Program-made: the position numbers and the translations under genes
Notes under the pieces: model-generated
What the model saw: only the letters and a program-made list of their open reading frames with translations
What the model was told of the DNA's origin: nothing
Databases searched by the model: none
Part shown: positions 48,053 through 61,174 of the stretch, one piece after another
How the letters are laid out: the number at the start of each line of letters is the position of its first letter
Numbering within the stretch: the first letter of the stretch is position 1
Assembly: GCA_016617855.1 (NCBI GenBank)
Contig: JAECUM010006688.1
Span: 1-64,000 of the forward strand
From: Megalonaias nervosa
Lineage: Eukaryota; Mollusca; Bivalvia; Unionida; Unionidae
Reading direction: 5' to 3'
DNA length: 64,000 bases

Positions 48053-51000
48053 GAGCGCGCACGCATCGGTCTCACATATCTGATTATTTCATACCTCCGG
48101 AAGGGTGAACCCCTACCAGAGTGCATACTCTACCAGTACCTAGTGGAACACGTCTTTGTTTTGAAATCTATAAAGTAACTTTATGATGAGATTTCTTCAC
48201 CAGAAAATCTTATGACTTTTTGTGGGATTGCTATTTATATAACAAATTGTGACCATATGTTTTAAGCATTTTAAAGCATTGTGTTGGCGTGCTGTTAGCC
48301 CTACAACTACAACTGTGTGCTTTTCTTGCATAGATTTCGGGTGCTCAATTTGCATCAAAATGGCCGAAATACCTTACGAAATTAATATACTCGCACCTTG
48401 ACACTGGAAAATAAGGTTTAATAGTTGAGGATTTAAACACTCTCCATTTCAGATTGATGGATTCCCTAAATCATCCTGACAAAGGTTATACATTTATGGA
48501 ATCAATGTTTTTAGCCCTAAGAACCTTGAAGAAAACAAAAAGTAACTTTCATTTTAACTGACAGTGTGTTCGGTATTATCGTTTTGAGAGTTCTTTGAAA
48601 ACTCGCAGTTTTATTTGCATAGCTGTTCAGAATTAGAAATTATTTATTGTACTTCAGTTGGGTATACAAGACGTTCTAGCAACGTGTGTCGCATCCTTTT
48701 AAAGAAATAAGCGGTAGCATGGGGTGCTTGTAATTACTCATCACTTACACCATCGCCGCTAAGCAAGTACCTGCGCTATCTGGCGATTTACTATCCGATT
48801 TTGGATATTATCCTTACGGCCAACTAGCATGGCGCATACGTATGCGTGTTCTGTGTCTTACAAAAAAGTACACATTATAGTTCAAACACCCTCCATAATA
48901 TTTCACTTAATAGCTCATTTGGCTCCATTACAGTTCACTTTTGCTGTGATGACTTTGCTGAAGTCATTCAAATATGTCTTGACTGTAATTTGAAATAAGT
49001 ACAATTCTTCGCCAAAAATATGTTGACGTAATTTTGCCATAGGTAATATTTTGCCCACGCTCATTGGAGCAATTTCGTTGTCAGATCTTCAGTTTAGGAG
49101 GTTCTTATTTTTTCCACGTTGTCACTCTCTTCAATTTTGGCGGTAAATAAATCTTGAATGTAATCTTCAGTCCATAATGCCTAAAAGGCAGTGATCGGTT
49201 TTAAAAATTAAAAAACACCACACAAACAAACAATAACAACAAAACCCATCGGAACGTTGCTTATTATCAAGTTCGTCAGTTTTGGAGGTCAGTAAAACTT
49301 GGATACAGTCTGCAATCCTATAATGCCTAAATAGAAATGATCGGTTTTTGAAAATCTCTGGAACATTTTCAAGTTTTCTTTTTGGGTTTAATTTATAAAT
49401 ACTGACTGCCCAGACCTTATGACTCCGTGATCAGCCAAGTTTTGAGTTTGAAAACTGTTTTAAAATATTTATTAGATATCTTTCATACTGGAAAAAGTAT
49501 GCATGCAAATTATCCGTCTTGGTGGGATTAACGCATGATACTGACTTCTGAACATCAGCAAACTATAATTTTTGCGATGTTATTAACATTTTTTTATAAA
49601 AGAAAAACGTGCAAAAAATACAACTGCCTTCTTAAATTGCACACCAGAAACGAAACTTTCCGCAATTTGCAGAAATACCTGCGGTTTAGGTCAGCTTTCG
49701 GGAGCAAGAATGGATAAATTGAACCTGAAGTAAACTTCAAGCTGAGTGTAGTCCTTATCAAGAGTGTGGTTTTGAAACATGTAAATAAGCGAATCTACAT
49801 TCGCATAGGCCGAATGTAACATTGTTCGTAATCATCTACAAAATAAATTGGTGCGAACATGAGAGTACAGGAAATTAATATTATGCAAGAAAAAGGAAGA
49901 CACTTGTGTTAAAATACTGCACTTTTTATGTATCTCTTAGTGCTGTCCCTTGCACGCCGTTTTGCACTCCTAGTGAGTCTGTACGTATAAATTATGAATT
50001 GGCCATATTGCGCCTTAAAAGAAAAGGCGGGATAAAAAAAAATTTAAAATATTCGTACGGCATATATAAATAAGAACATACACATTTTTCTTTTCACTTG
50101 TTTAATACGGATTAGAGACTTGCCTTTGACCGAAATGATGTCCATTGCAGTTACAGCACGTTATAATACATCCGAACTAATTAAACATGACACAGAAATG
50201 AGAAACTATAATCCACTATAGGCTTTGGTGTTGATTACGAAAATCCGACCCTCAGGTGGGATTTCCTCATCCCACAACTGTGCATTATGTTGATTCTTAG
50301 CACTCTAGCCGAGAAATGGGGTGTTAGGATATGTACTTGGCATTTATTCCAATTGTTACCAACATCTGAGGCGTACAATTTAAGATGGAGTGATTGTGCG
50401 TAGTCTTATGTTTTGTCTAGGCATGCGGATGACAGGTGTCCCATGTTAGAACCGAACAGCGACAAAACATGTAAAATTGTGTCATATACATCATTTTGCA
50501 AAAGCTATGTTTGAATAAAAAGGTTGCTTCGTGAGAGATTGTCATCTGCAGATTACATGTCAAGCATAACAACTGTTTAAGCTTAAGCACATAAAATTAC
50601 ACGATAACTATTATTAACATTGCGGTTATCAATCTCTGACGTTATATTACATGTGTATGATTGGGTTTTCTTGTTTAGAATGCCGGTGAGAATTTGTTTT
50701 CACCACGTGACTCTTTTCTTCCGTTATCAGTATCTTGATAACAGCGCACACAAACTGTCAAACGCTCCGTTGCTTCGTTCAGTCTATTTGTTGTTGTTGT
50801 TGTTTAAACCCTGAGAGTAGAAACACATATGATCAAGTGCGTCAAAATTTCAGGCAAAAATGTGAGAAAATAATATTCTTTCATTACGCATCAGTATTGG
50901 ATAGGAAAGCTCCATCAGAGGGCCAGTCCTTGTGTCTGGCACCAAATTCTGATCCCGAGGCGGAGTTTTCCTATTCTACATTGATCCATTTGACTGATTT

Positions 51001-52239
51001 GATTGTTCAGAGATTTGCGTGGGGAATTTAATTTTATAAGTGTTGTATATTGATGTTTAAGAAATGGTGGAGAAGTATGAGTTGGTATTAGCTATGTAGG
51101 GTCACTTAAGATGTCTTACTTTGTTACTATTTGAACTATTCTTTTTTACGTCATAAAGCTGCTGCATGACGTAATATTATTCAAAATAGTTTAGCGCTAA
51201 AGACCTCCAACTTTTTATGAATGTCGTTATTTCACATATCATATTATTATTATTAATACTTTTATTGAAGAAACGTGAATATGCAACAAAATGGGAATTA
51301 GGAAATCCTTAATTGATAATACATGCATTAAACATGTCATTAATATGTGCAAAATACAGAACAATAGAACGTTTAAAATATATGAGCCCTTGCTGGATAA
51401 TAATGGGTTTGTTTACCTGGAAGAAAATGGAGCACTAAAATCCCCCGTTCTGGCCTCCTCTTTGCGTGCGATTTTGCTTCCTGTTTCGTTGGCCTTGTGT
51501 TTGATAAGTTTAGCCATTTGTTATAATGTTGGATAAACCGCACCAGGATAACATGATTGCTCTGGACTTATCATATAAAAGTTTGTAATATTCTCGGTTT
51601 TGATGTTTTAATTTTGATTTAAAGAAAAACTTAGTAAAGTTTATGGTAATCAAGTCTCAAACTTTCGTAGCGGAGTTAAAAATATCCTCAGTTAACATGT
51701 AGCAATGGAACTAGCGTTTACATTAGGAGGTCATTTATGCCTGTGAATGTTATTCCATATTTACAAGATGGTTATTTTTGTTGTTGGGATTCCCACTTTG
51801 TTTTAATCTTTCTTTTATGGACTTTAAGTTTAAAGATAAGCTGATACTACTTGTATTTCATATCTTGGACACGATAAAAATTAGCTGCAGGGAAATATTT
51901 AGTGTGAAGTGAACCGTTCTTCCCTACAGATGATGATAACACGTGGTGAACATACGTTTATATTATTGCCTTTGAACTACATTTGTGATAATTTACTATG
52001 GAAAAGTCTTCAATATATTTCTTTTGCAGAGATTGTGCTTATTTGTCGTGTGTTTGACTGATTAATGTTGATTTTTGTGCGATTTAAATGTTTTCATAAC
52101 ATAACATTAGTATTCATTTTCCTACTTCAAATAATGACGAATTTTTATAATTTTGTATCTGTTTTCATAATTTACATTATTGCATTTTGGAAGAAATTTG
52201 ATAATAAAGTTACACAAAACACAGATGTATATTTTTCAG
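48050..52239. other. upstream of the recognised ETS exons; no gene confirmed
   Basis: Earlier exons of the ETS gene, including any Pointed domain, may lie here or outside the window; none could be recognised. Open frames at 50735-51031 and 51291-51536 have no identifiable domain. The region has no large repeats. Confidence 0.4.
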
Positions 52240-52617
52240 AGAGCGGGAATGAAACCGTCGTCCATCTTGGTGAAAGTATACTATCTTCACTTCCGCCGGT
52301 GAAGGCGGATTACTCCGCAGAGAATTTGATTCCTACGGCTCCCGTGAGGGTGGAGAGTACCTTTGTATACCCTGATACTGTTCAAGCAGAGCCTGTGAAT
52401 TTGAAACGTGAATTTGTCCCAGAAAATCAAGTGCCATCCATAGAGACCAACACATTGAGCTGCCAAGATATTCTACCACAAAACTGCAATAACATTCCAA
52501 AATTAGAACTGACTGATGACAGTGGAAGTGAAAAGAGTTACTCAAATGACGGCGACTCTGAAGGAAGTAGTTCAGGAAAATCGGAGCGGAAAAGGCCGGG
52601 CAGAAAGAAGGGGCAAG
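52240..52617 (+). CDS. ETS transcription factor, exon with acidic/Ser-rich and AT-hook-like region
   Basis: The exon is bounded by a good acceptor (TATTTTTCAG, ending 52239) and a donor (CAAG|GTAACA at 52617/52618), both in phase 1. It encodes about 125 residues. A Pro/Glu-containing first half is followed by LTDDSGSEKSYSNDGDSEGS, an acidic serine-rich stretch, and then KSERKRPGRKKGQ, a basic AT-hook/NLS-like motif. This order (serine-acidic region, AT-hook, ETS domain) is characteristic of ELF3/ESE-type factors, which are nuclear activators in epithelia. The frame is also open upstream of the acceptor, so a longer first exon cannot be excluded. A Pointed domain is not in this exon. Confidence 0.7.
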
Positions 52618-53422
52618 GTAACACTTATTTTTGTCTCTCTGACTGTCTACCTGTTATGTCCGAATGTCTGTGCTAATATGTGTTTGTCTGTATCTGTTAG
52701 TCATTCCGTCTCTTAACCACGTCTGTCTCGGTTTTAATCTACACAGTACAGGCTTGATAACATATATCAGGTATGAATAAATATAACTGTTGAAGAATGA
52801 AAACTCTTTAAATTTTACCATGGTCATAAAGATGTTACTGTTTTGTTTTAATTTTGTCTGCTCAGCCATTTCATAAAATATGTTTCTAGAAATAAATATC
52901 CTAATAAATTACAGATATTTGATTTTACAGGTTGTCATTTTCCATTCAGAAAAACTTCTTTGTTGGATTATACAAACAGATTTTACTCTTCAGATAATAA
53001 AATCTTTGTTTCATCTTTAATAAATCTTTGTTTTACCTTATTGGCATACTTAAGGCAAAATTACTGATTTTGATCAGGAATTTAGAAGAAAATTAAGTTT
53101 ATGCAAAACTTTTGTAAATAGCAAATTTGGGTTAACTTTATTTGGAGTTAGATTAAATTTGGATTAAATTTAAACTTAATTTCGATATGGATTACCTTTA
53201 TTTCATCCACTATTGTGCTTTAAATCTTTTTTTTTAAATTTATATCCGGTGTATATAATTAAAATATATTATATTGGAGAAATCTCACTGTAATTTATTT
53301 ATTTTAATTGATTTTTTTTTGCCAGCACCTTTCGCCTTACAAATGTTTTCGTTTTAATAACATCGTTATACAAACAAACAACAAAGTTTATATTTAAATT
53401 GTTTTTTATTCTATATTTGCAG
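52618..53422 (+). other. intron between ETS exons
   Basis: 805 bp, AT-rich, GT...AG borders (GTAACA ... TTTGCAG), phase 1. No other feature seen. Confidence 0.7.
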
Positions 53423-53621
53423 TTTCACGTGTTTATCATTTGTGGGAGTTTATCCGGGATCTCCTTAACGATCCACAGTGTTGTCCCTCACTTATCCGAT
53501 GGGAAAACGAAGCAGAGGGGATTTTCCGGGTTGTCCGATCTGAAGATGTGGCTAAATTGTGGGGACAAAAGAAAAAAAACCGGACCGCCATGACATATGA
53601 GAAAATGAGCCGGTCGATTAG
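53423..53621 (+). CDS. ETS-domain exon (winged-helix, first two thirds)
   Basis: The exon (199 bp) has acceptor CTATATTTGCAG and donor TTAG|GTAAGC. Joined in phase to the previous exon it reads HLWEFIRDLLNDPQCCPSLI, then WENEAEGIFRVV, VAKLWGQKKKN, and MTYEKMSRSIR at the end. These are ETS helix 1, the beta-turn, helix 2 and the recognition helix. The two arginines that contact the GGA core (SRSIR) are present. HLWEFIRD and LWGQKKKN point to the ESE branch (ELF3/EHF/ELF5) rather than to SPDEF or the classic ETS1 group. The protein would bind GGAA sites in nuclear DNA. Confidence 0.92.
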
Positions 53622-53995
53622 GTAAGCTTTCAGTTTTTATGAATTCCTTATTTTTTTGAGCGGAAACAATTGGTTACAAAGAATTTTCAAACATTTTATA
53701 ATATCCAGTAATTTGAAAATTAAATTTTGACGAAAGTTTACAATAAATAAATTTGACTTCTAGATTATAATCAGTACTTGGATGTATCTTAAACTGATGT
53801 TGCAGTTCAATAACTGTTGTTGAAACGAAACCAGCTAAACTGACTAGAATTCAAAGAAAATTAGAAAAACACAGAAACGGAATGAAATAAACTAAAAGTT
53901 TAAAGAAAAAAATAAAATAATCTCGATATCAGGACATCAAAGAAAAAGTACGTTAAAGAATAAAATAACATCATGTTAAGCTAATCAAAAGAAGA

Positions 53996-53999
<4 letters not shown>

Positions 54000-54087
<88 letters not shown>
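54000..54087. repeat. (TA)n microsatellite
   Basis: About 88 bp of pure TA repeat. Confidence 0.97.
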
Positions 54088-54089
<2 letters not shown>

Positions 54090-54796
54090 TTTCTGGCTCC
54101 CTCTTCAACAAGTTGTGTTCATGAGCACCATGTACAAATCCTTTCTAAAACAGAACCAGTCAACAAATTATACTGTGTACTCGCATCATACAATAAAAAA
54201 CGAGTGATCGGTGAATTCCATTGTTATTTCAAAAACTCCGTTCCACGTGCATATATTTCGTTTTGCTTATGGCTCTTAGGCTTTGTTGATAGTCTTACTT
54301 GTCAAAAAAATTAAGAGAAGTTAAATTGTAATTTTATTTCGACATATATCTCGTTGAAGGTAGTTCACTTCACCCAACCGCCCCTTTTCCACTAAGAATC
54401 TAATAGTCTTTATTTTTCAGGGCTTTATTGAACTTAACCTGTCATGGTTAATTTTCACTGCAGTCACACACACATACGTTTGCACACACGCACGCACAGA
54501 CACGTAACTTGCTTATCAAGGAATTAAATGATTGGATTTTTTTAAAAAATATATACTTTATTGAATCTTTTATACAGTGGATTCGATATAAGACCCATGT
54601 AAAATGAAATAGGTATGAAATAATTTGAATTAATAACTAATGGTAACATTATTAATTAATAATAATTAATTTCAGAAAACTGTTTAAAGAAAAAAATTGT
54701 TTAAGGCAAGCAATATATTAAGTTGTGTTCACGAACATCAAGAAAACAAAATGACAATATATATCATCAAATTTGTAAGTTGTTTCTACTTCTTTT

Positions 54797-54843
54797 CTTC
54801 TTCTTCTTCTTCTTCTTCTTCTTCTTCTTCTTCTTCTTCTTCT
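54797..54843. repeat. (TTC)n microsatellite
   Basis: About 47 bp of TTC repeat. The Ser/Phe homopolymer frames across it are not genes. Confidence 0.95.
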
Positions 54844-55178
54844 CATGTTGTGAAAAGGTTTCTTCATGTATTGGTTTTATTTTTCACCGTCGAAAATGCA
54901 AGTTTTACTCCAGCCAACATTCCGAAATGATTGTATTGGGAGAAATCACTTGGTAAGAATGAATTCAGTTTTCAGTACTTTGTTTATGAATGAAGAGTTA
55001 TATATTCTCTACAGTGTGTTTTGTGTTCAAAATCTCATTAAAATCACATTAGCCCCACTTTCCTGCACACAAAATAATCCCCCCCCCCCCAATGTGACCC
55101 TGGAAGAATAAATATATTATCAATAGTACATGTTTTTAACAACTTCAACATGCCTCTCTTATTCGTTACAGTGAATAA

Positions 55179-55350
55179 CGTATGTATTTGCTTATAAGAC
55201 GAGTCTAACTGCAAACTGCACAGACCCAGATCTCCGTCGCATAATGCGCCGGCAGATCTGGGTCTTTGTAGTTTGTTAGGAGTAATCAGTAGAACAAATC
55301 AGGATCTTTGTTGTTTGCAGTTTGATTCGATTTATAAGCGAGTACAAACG
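55179..55350. mobile_element. fold-back/MITE-like element, about 172 bp
   Basis: The outer arms GCTTATAAGACGAGTCTAAC and CTGCAAAC are matched by the reverse complement of GTTTGCAGTTTGATTCGATT and TATAAGC. The inner core AGACCCAGATCT ... AGATCTGGGTCT (55217-55267) is a second nested inverted repeat with a GC-rich centre. No coding capacity. Confidence 0.75.
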
Positions 55351-55440
55351 GTAAGTTTTCACGTTATCATCGTTATGAAAATACAATATCCTATCTTTTG
55401 TAACGATGTCATGCTTTTCACATGTAAAAGCTATTATTAG

Positions 55441-55564
55441 ACGAGATCATGAATTACTACAGCCGGTACATAACATCTTGCCTGATTGTTTGTGTCATTG
55501 TTAAACGAGATCATGAACTACTACAGCCGGTACATAGCATCTTGCCTGACTGTTCGTGTCATTT
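55441..55564. repeat. 64-bp tandem duplication
   Basis: Two copies beginning ACGAGATCATGAA (55441 and 55505), differing at a handful of bases. Confidence 0.9.
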
Positions 55565-56741
55565 GGTGAAAACAGCTTCCTGTTTTGAAAGTTGCTATTT
55601 GTGATGGTAACAAAACCATAGTTTGTACCTGAATACCAATAGTTAGGCCTCTCAGTCTCTAATCTCCCATTTTCTGTCCCTGTCTGTATCTCTCAATATA
55701 AACAATGACAACTAAAAAAATAACAAAGTTTAAAAAATTCCACAAACCTTGCCATATAATGGAATTTTAAGTAAGGATTCATTTAAAATGCAACATCCCG
55801 AATCATAATTCTTCGATTTAAGTATCTGGCACATCATAATACCCCCCTCCACATTTCGAGTAGCGAAGGGTTTCGATTCAGTTTTTGTTTCAATCGATAT
55901 ATATTTGGTTAGGAAGTCAGCTTTCAGATGAATAGTGAAGTCCGAGGTATTTTAGAGAGAATCCGTTAAAATCAGGCGTATCTGTTTTGCACCTGTTGGC
56001 ATCAGATTATATTTGAAAGAATAAAATTACTTGCAAGAAAAGAAGCGGATGAAAGCCGGAGAAATACTGGGATAAACTGTGGAAGAGTTCGGTAGTTATC
56101 GTGTTGTTAGCAAGGTAGCCATGACATAACAAATAAATTGCAAAACCATGTACACAACAAATTAAGGTAGGTAGATTTTCCAACCAATGACTCATTCGCC
56201 TAATCTAATACTTCAGTCTGAAGGGCATAACCTGTTAATCGAATTTGCTTCCGTGTTCCTCTCCTCTGAAAAATAAAACTCAATATCAGGAAGTCAAATC
56301 GAAACCTAAACTCAGGGGATCTTTGTAAGAACATGACAGATGGAATCGAAGCTTTATCATTAAAATAGCAATAAAAAAGAGACATTTTCCTTAAATCAGA
56401 CAAATTCTGTCAACAATGAAATTATTCTTAAGCCGAACTGAAAAGAACACAATCTTTATTAACTATGCAGATTTTTAGACCCATTGAAATGAGGCATGCC
56501 AAAAAGATACTTATAGATTAAGGGAGGTAACTTATCATTAAATAAAATGTTAGTGTTCAAATACATCCATTTTGTTAGGTTCTCACTAAAAACATCCACT
56601 AGGCCGTTAAGCTTGATATTTTGCGTAATCACAAAACAGGTTATATTTTGCAATGGGCACAGAAAAGGAAGCATTAGTCAAAATGGAATACTTAAACCAA
56701 CTTTTTTTTAGCCATTTCGGAAAAGTTGTAGGATTTGACTA

Positions 56742-56805
56742 TTGTAGGTACCTTTATTGGGATTTGTAGGTACCTTTATTGGGATTTGTAGGTACCTTTA
56801 TTGGG
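56742..56805. repeat. 22-bp unit, three tandem copies
   Basis: TTGTAGGTACCTTTATTGGG plus two bases, repeated three times without change. Confidence 0.95.
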
Positions 56806-57779
56806 AACGAACATATTAAATGGAAGGAGAGTGAGGGAAAACGAGATACAAAGTTTGGGGTTGCAGGGTATGCAGAATTATAATTTGATAATCGTATATC
56901 ATTTCGGAAAAATCTGCTAAAATGAAGACAGGGATTTAAAACAAGCGTTACGAAGCCAAAACTGGAGAACGAAATGTAAATACAATAAAATTGTTTAATA
57001 CCTAGAAAATTTTCTTTAAAAGAAATTCAAATTTGTACATATTTATTATATTGCCCTCGTCATTACTGTTGAGAATTTTAAGAACTTTATTTACCAGTCT
57101 GTTAATTTGTTCGGTTTATTTCACTGATGATAATCAAAATGAAACGTACTTGTGTTTCGTAAAAATGTCCGAAAATATTACTGCAAATGGGAACACTTTC
57201 ATTGAAAAATTATGCATGTACTTTGCATGTTTGTTCAACTATCCACGTAGTTTCTGTTGATAAGCTGCAACTTTTATTTAAGAAGACGTTTACTTGATTG
57301 GGCACGACATAGCCGTAAAATTGTTGCAGTTCCGTAAAAACCAATCCAGTATTTGCCGAAGCCGGATTTTTAGTGCAGTGGGAGTAAAGTATATGTAGGT
57401 CATAATCACGAAGGGCCAACAAACAACATATTTACTGAACGCAGTTGTCAATATTTTGTATACATGTTCACTTACCTGTGTACTTACAGGTACTAATCAA
57501 GTTTCAGTTTCATCTACCGGATGCCGGTAGTTAGTTTGTTAATTAACTGAAGCTACAATCAGGTAAAGCCTTGCCATTCCAGCCAGGATGCATCCTGCAA
57601 GTGCATAATTAAGGTGCATGCATATTAGATCCTGCTTGATTACGCCTATCAGAGGCATAATGGGTAAACAATCGAGTCACGATACGCCTATAAATAGAAG
57701 TTATGATTCATAACAAAGAAATGGCCGGCACTTTTAATTCTAGTAGTAGGTCAGAGTAACAAATTTAAAAGAAACAGGT

Positions 57780-57969
<190 letters not shown>

Positions 57970-59830
57970 ATACATGTTTTTGTGGAATATTTGTGTACAT
58001 GTTTTTGTATAGTACATGTTTACAAGTTCGGGTGGAGTGTATGTGTACATGCCTTAGTTGAGTGTATGTGTAGATGTTTTCGTGGAGTGTTTGTGTACAT
58101 ATTTTAGTGGAGTTTATGTGTACGCGCTTTAGTTGAGTGTATGTGTACACGTTTTAGTGGAGAGTTTGTGTACATATTTTTGTAGAGTACATGTTTAGAA
58201 GTTAGGAGGAATGTATGTGTACATGTTTTAGTTGAGTGTACGTGTACATGTTTTAGAAAAGTGTTTGTGTTATTATTTTAGTGGAGTACATGTTTACAAG
58301 TTTGGGTGGAGTACATGTTTTAGTTGAGTGTATGTGTACTATTTTAGTGGAGCGTTTGTGTACATATTTTAGTGGACTATATGTTTACATGTTTGCGTGA
58401 AGTTAATGTGTAGATGTTTGCATGCTTACATGTTTGGGTGGAGTGTTTGTTTATGTTTGGGTGGAGTATACATTTGCAAGTTTGGGTGAGTATATGTTTA
58501 CATGTTTGGGTGGAGTGTATTTGTACATGTTTTAGTGGTGTGTATATGTACATGTCTTAGTGAAGTGCATGTGTACATATTTTTGTGGAGTATATGTTTG
58601 CATGTTTGGGTGGAGTGCATGTTTACATGTTTGGGTGGAGTTTATGTGTACATGTTTGGGTGGAGTTTATGTGTACATGTTTAGGTGGAGTTTATGTGTA
58701 CATGTTTAGGTGGAGTTTATGTGTACATGTTTGGGTGGAGTATATTTTTACATGTTTGGGTGGAGCATATGCGTACATGTTTGGGTGGAGTGTATTTGTA
58801 CATGTTTTAGTGGTGTGTATATGTACATGTCTTAGTGAAGTGCATGTGTACATGTTTGGGTGGAGTATATGTTTGCATGTTTGGGTGGAGTGCATGTTTA
58901 CATGTTTGGGTGGAGTGCATGTGTACATGTTTGGGTGGAGTTTATGTGTACATGTTTGGGTGGAGTTTATGTGTACATGTTTGGGTGGAGTGCATGTTTA
59001 CATGTTTGGGTGGAGTTTATGTGTACATGTTTGGGTGGAGTTTATGTGTACATGTTTGGGTGGAGTTTATGTGTACATGTTTGGGTGGAGTATATGTTTA
59101 CTTGTTTGGGTGGAGCATATGCATACATGTTTGGGTGGAGTGTATTTGTACATGTTTTAGTGGTGTGTATATGTACATGTCTTAGTGAAGTGCATGTGTA
59201 CATGTTTTTGTGGAGTATATGTTTGCATGTTTGGGTGGAGTGCATGTTTACATGTTTGGGTGGAGTGCATGTGTACATGTTTGGGTGGAGTTTATGTGTA
59301 CATGTTTAGGTGGAGTTTATGTGTACATATTTGGGTGGAGTGCATGTTTAGATGTTTGGGTGGAGTTTATGTGTACATGTTTGGGTGGAATTTATGTGTA
59401 CATGTTTGGGTGGAGTTTATGTGTACATGTTTGGGTGGAGTATATGTTTACATGTTTGGGTGGAGCATATGCATACATGTTTGGGTGGAGTGTATGTGTA
59501 CATGTTTTAGTGGATTGTATGTGTAATATTCTAGTGGCGTGATTGTGTACATGTTTTAGTGGAGTGTATGTATACATGTTTAAGTAGAGTGTATGTGTAC
59601 ATGTACATATTTTTGTGATTATCTGTGTACGTGTGGAGTGTATGTGTAAATGTTTTCGTTGAGTGTGTGTACATGTTTTAGTGGAGTGTATGTTTATACG
59701 TTTGGATGGAGTGTATGTGTACATGTTTTAGTTGAGTGTGTGTACATGTTTTAGTGGAGTGTATGTTTATACGTTTGGATGGAGTGTATGTGTACATGTT
59801 TGGATGGAGTGTATGTGTACATGTTTTATT
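57970..59830. repeat. 25-bp minisatellite array, about 1.86 kb
   Basis: The unit is close to GTGTACATGTTTGGGTGGAG plus TTTAT. The central part (58580-59520) is well homogenised, and a higher-order block of several hundred bases recurs (58490-58830, 58800-59190, 59160-59520). The edges are degenerate. Because 25 bp shifts frame each copy and the unit contains no stop in many phases, long open frames arise on both strands with a 25-residue period. These are repeat artefacts. Confidence 0.95.
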
Positions 59831-60037
59831 GCCTGAACTTGTAATCCTTTACAAACTACTTGTCATTACGTTTTGTTTTTCATTAAATATTAAACCTTAC
59901 CTAGATTAGGACAGACTTGTCGCACGGTTTGTCTGTCTGTCTCTCTGTATTATAAGATGACAATATTGAAGTCCTTTTCGATTTAATAGATGTCATTCAT
60001 GTACTTATATTAGTATAGCTATATTTTTGTTCTTCAG

Positions 60038-60176
60038 ATATTCACGGAAAGAAGGCTACTTTGCCGACCTACCAAAAGACAAAGGTTATCCCAAGAAACT
60101 GTGCTTTAAATTTGGTGAAAAATCATCCGGTTGGAATACTACAATGAAAACCTCTAAAACTGCTCTGTTGAACTAA
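60038..60176 (+). CDS. ETS gene, last coding exon
   Basis: The acceptor TTTTTGTTCTTCAG ends at 60037. The phase-2 junction completes an arginine codon and gives YSRKEGYFADLPKDKGYP, then KKLCFKFGEKSSGW, then a short tail to TAA 60174-60176. KFG-SSGW matches the end of ESE-type ETS domains. The segment after the recognition helix differs: the usual tyrosine-rich YYYKREIL-type strand is replaced by YSRKEGYFADLPKD, so the domain is divergent. The C-terminal tail after the ETS domain is only about 13 residues. Confidence 0.88.
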
Positions 60177-60237
60177 CTTCTTTTGCGAAATGGTCTTCAA
60201 ATCTTGTACCATTCTTGCAAATGCGCCTGAAGGACTG

Positions 60238-60243
60238 AATAAA
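60238..60243 (+). promoter_or_regulatory. candidate polyadenylation signal of the ETS gene
   Basis: AATAAA 62 bp after the stop codon. The spacing suggests a very short 3' UTR; later signals may also be used. Confidence 0.4.
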
Positions 60244-60384
60244 TTCTCGTTCAAGAGTTGAACTGTTTCAGCATGATCTATAATAGTATATCCTAGCACA
60301 GCAATACCAGTCTAGGTTATAAACTGTTTTTGCTATTTTATAAAGAATCGTGTAACAGGGATCGAATGTGGGGTCGCGGCGCTA

Positions 60385-60560
60385 GTCGTGACTTGTAATA
60401 CAGAAAGCGATACTGGTGCCATAATGTGACATGAAAAGCGATACTTATTCCACAGTGTTACAGAAGGAGGCGCAAGTGACGCTAGTGTTCCTTTTGACAA
60501 GTTTGGATTACAACAGTTCTACAATGTAACATAGAAAATGTTACTTGCGTATTACAAAAG
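60385..60560. repeat. degenerate tandem repeat, about 31-bp unit
   Basis: Successive segments share 'GTAATACAGAAAGCGATACT' style text with substitutions: TGTGACATGAAAAGCGATAC, GTGTTACAGAAGGAGGCGCA, TGTAACATAGAAAATGTTAC. Confidence 0.45.
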
Positions 60561-60980
60561 CATCCAACTAAAGCGGTTAAAGGAAATTCATGTCTGGATT
60601 TTTGATTTTTTATGAGATTTCTTTGGGCCTAGTTAGAGGATGTTATTTTGTATATGATAGTCTATTATAAATGATCATATTGGCGGTTGTTAAACATTTG
60701 TTAAGAAACAAACAAATATGCCATTTCTACTGTCATCGCACAAGAAAATCTTTGTAAAATGCATCTAATTTTGGTATATGACTTTAAAGAAGTGAAGAGG
60801 GTCACATTTGTTTGTTCATAGTTTGTGAGAAGATGCTTCGTCTCGTTCGTAATGAGTCTTGTACGTGTCGATGAAATACGATACGAACACATTTGTTTCA
60901 TTTTTATCATATTTAAGTCTTACTTGACGCGTTAGAGTCTTACCTAATCCTACAAATTAAGTCAGCACAGTTGTTCTATA

Positions 60981-61173
60981 CAGTAAAACTTCGATTATCC
61001 GGCACCCGATTAACCATCAGTCTCTATTAACCGTCACGGCATTGTACATAAAATATTAAAAACAGGTACATCGATTGTATAATACTTTTAATGTACATAT
61101 TCTATTATCCGTCTATTCTCATATCCGTCATGGTCTCGGTCCCGCACCCTGACGGATAATCGAAGTTCTACTG
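60981..61173. mobile_element. pogo/Tigger-like MITE, 193 bp
   Basis: The left end CAGTAAAACTTCGATTATCC and the right end (reverse complement CAGTAGAACTTCGATTATCC) form terminal inverted repeats of at least 21 bp with one mismatch, flanked by TA dinucleotides (60979-60980 and 61174-61175). The CAGTA..ACTTCGATTATCCG terminus with TA target sites is typical of pogo/Tigger elements of the Tc1-mariner group. It has no transposase, so it is non-autonomous. Internal ATTATCCGT and ATATCCGT repeats occur. Confidence 0.9.
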
Positions 61174-61174
61174 T

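Noticed and set aside
50735..51536. Upstream Pointed-domain exon of the ETS gene
   Set aside because: The open frames there show none of the conserved Trp/Leu pattern of a Pointed domain.
58585..59309. Open frames up to 191 codons rich in Cys, Val, Tyr and Trp
   Set aside because: They lie wholly in the 25-bp minisatellite, repeat with a 25-residue period and occur on both strands, so they are artefacts of the array.
57970..59830. Possible CRISPR-like array
   Set aside because: Units are contiguous without unique spacers, and the host is eukaryotic; it is a minisatellite.
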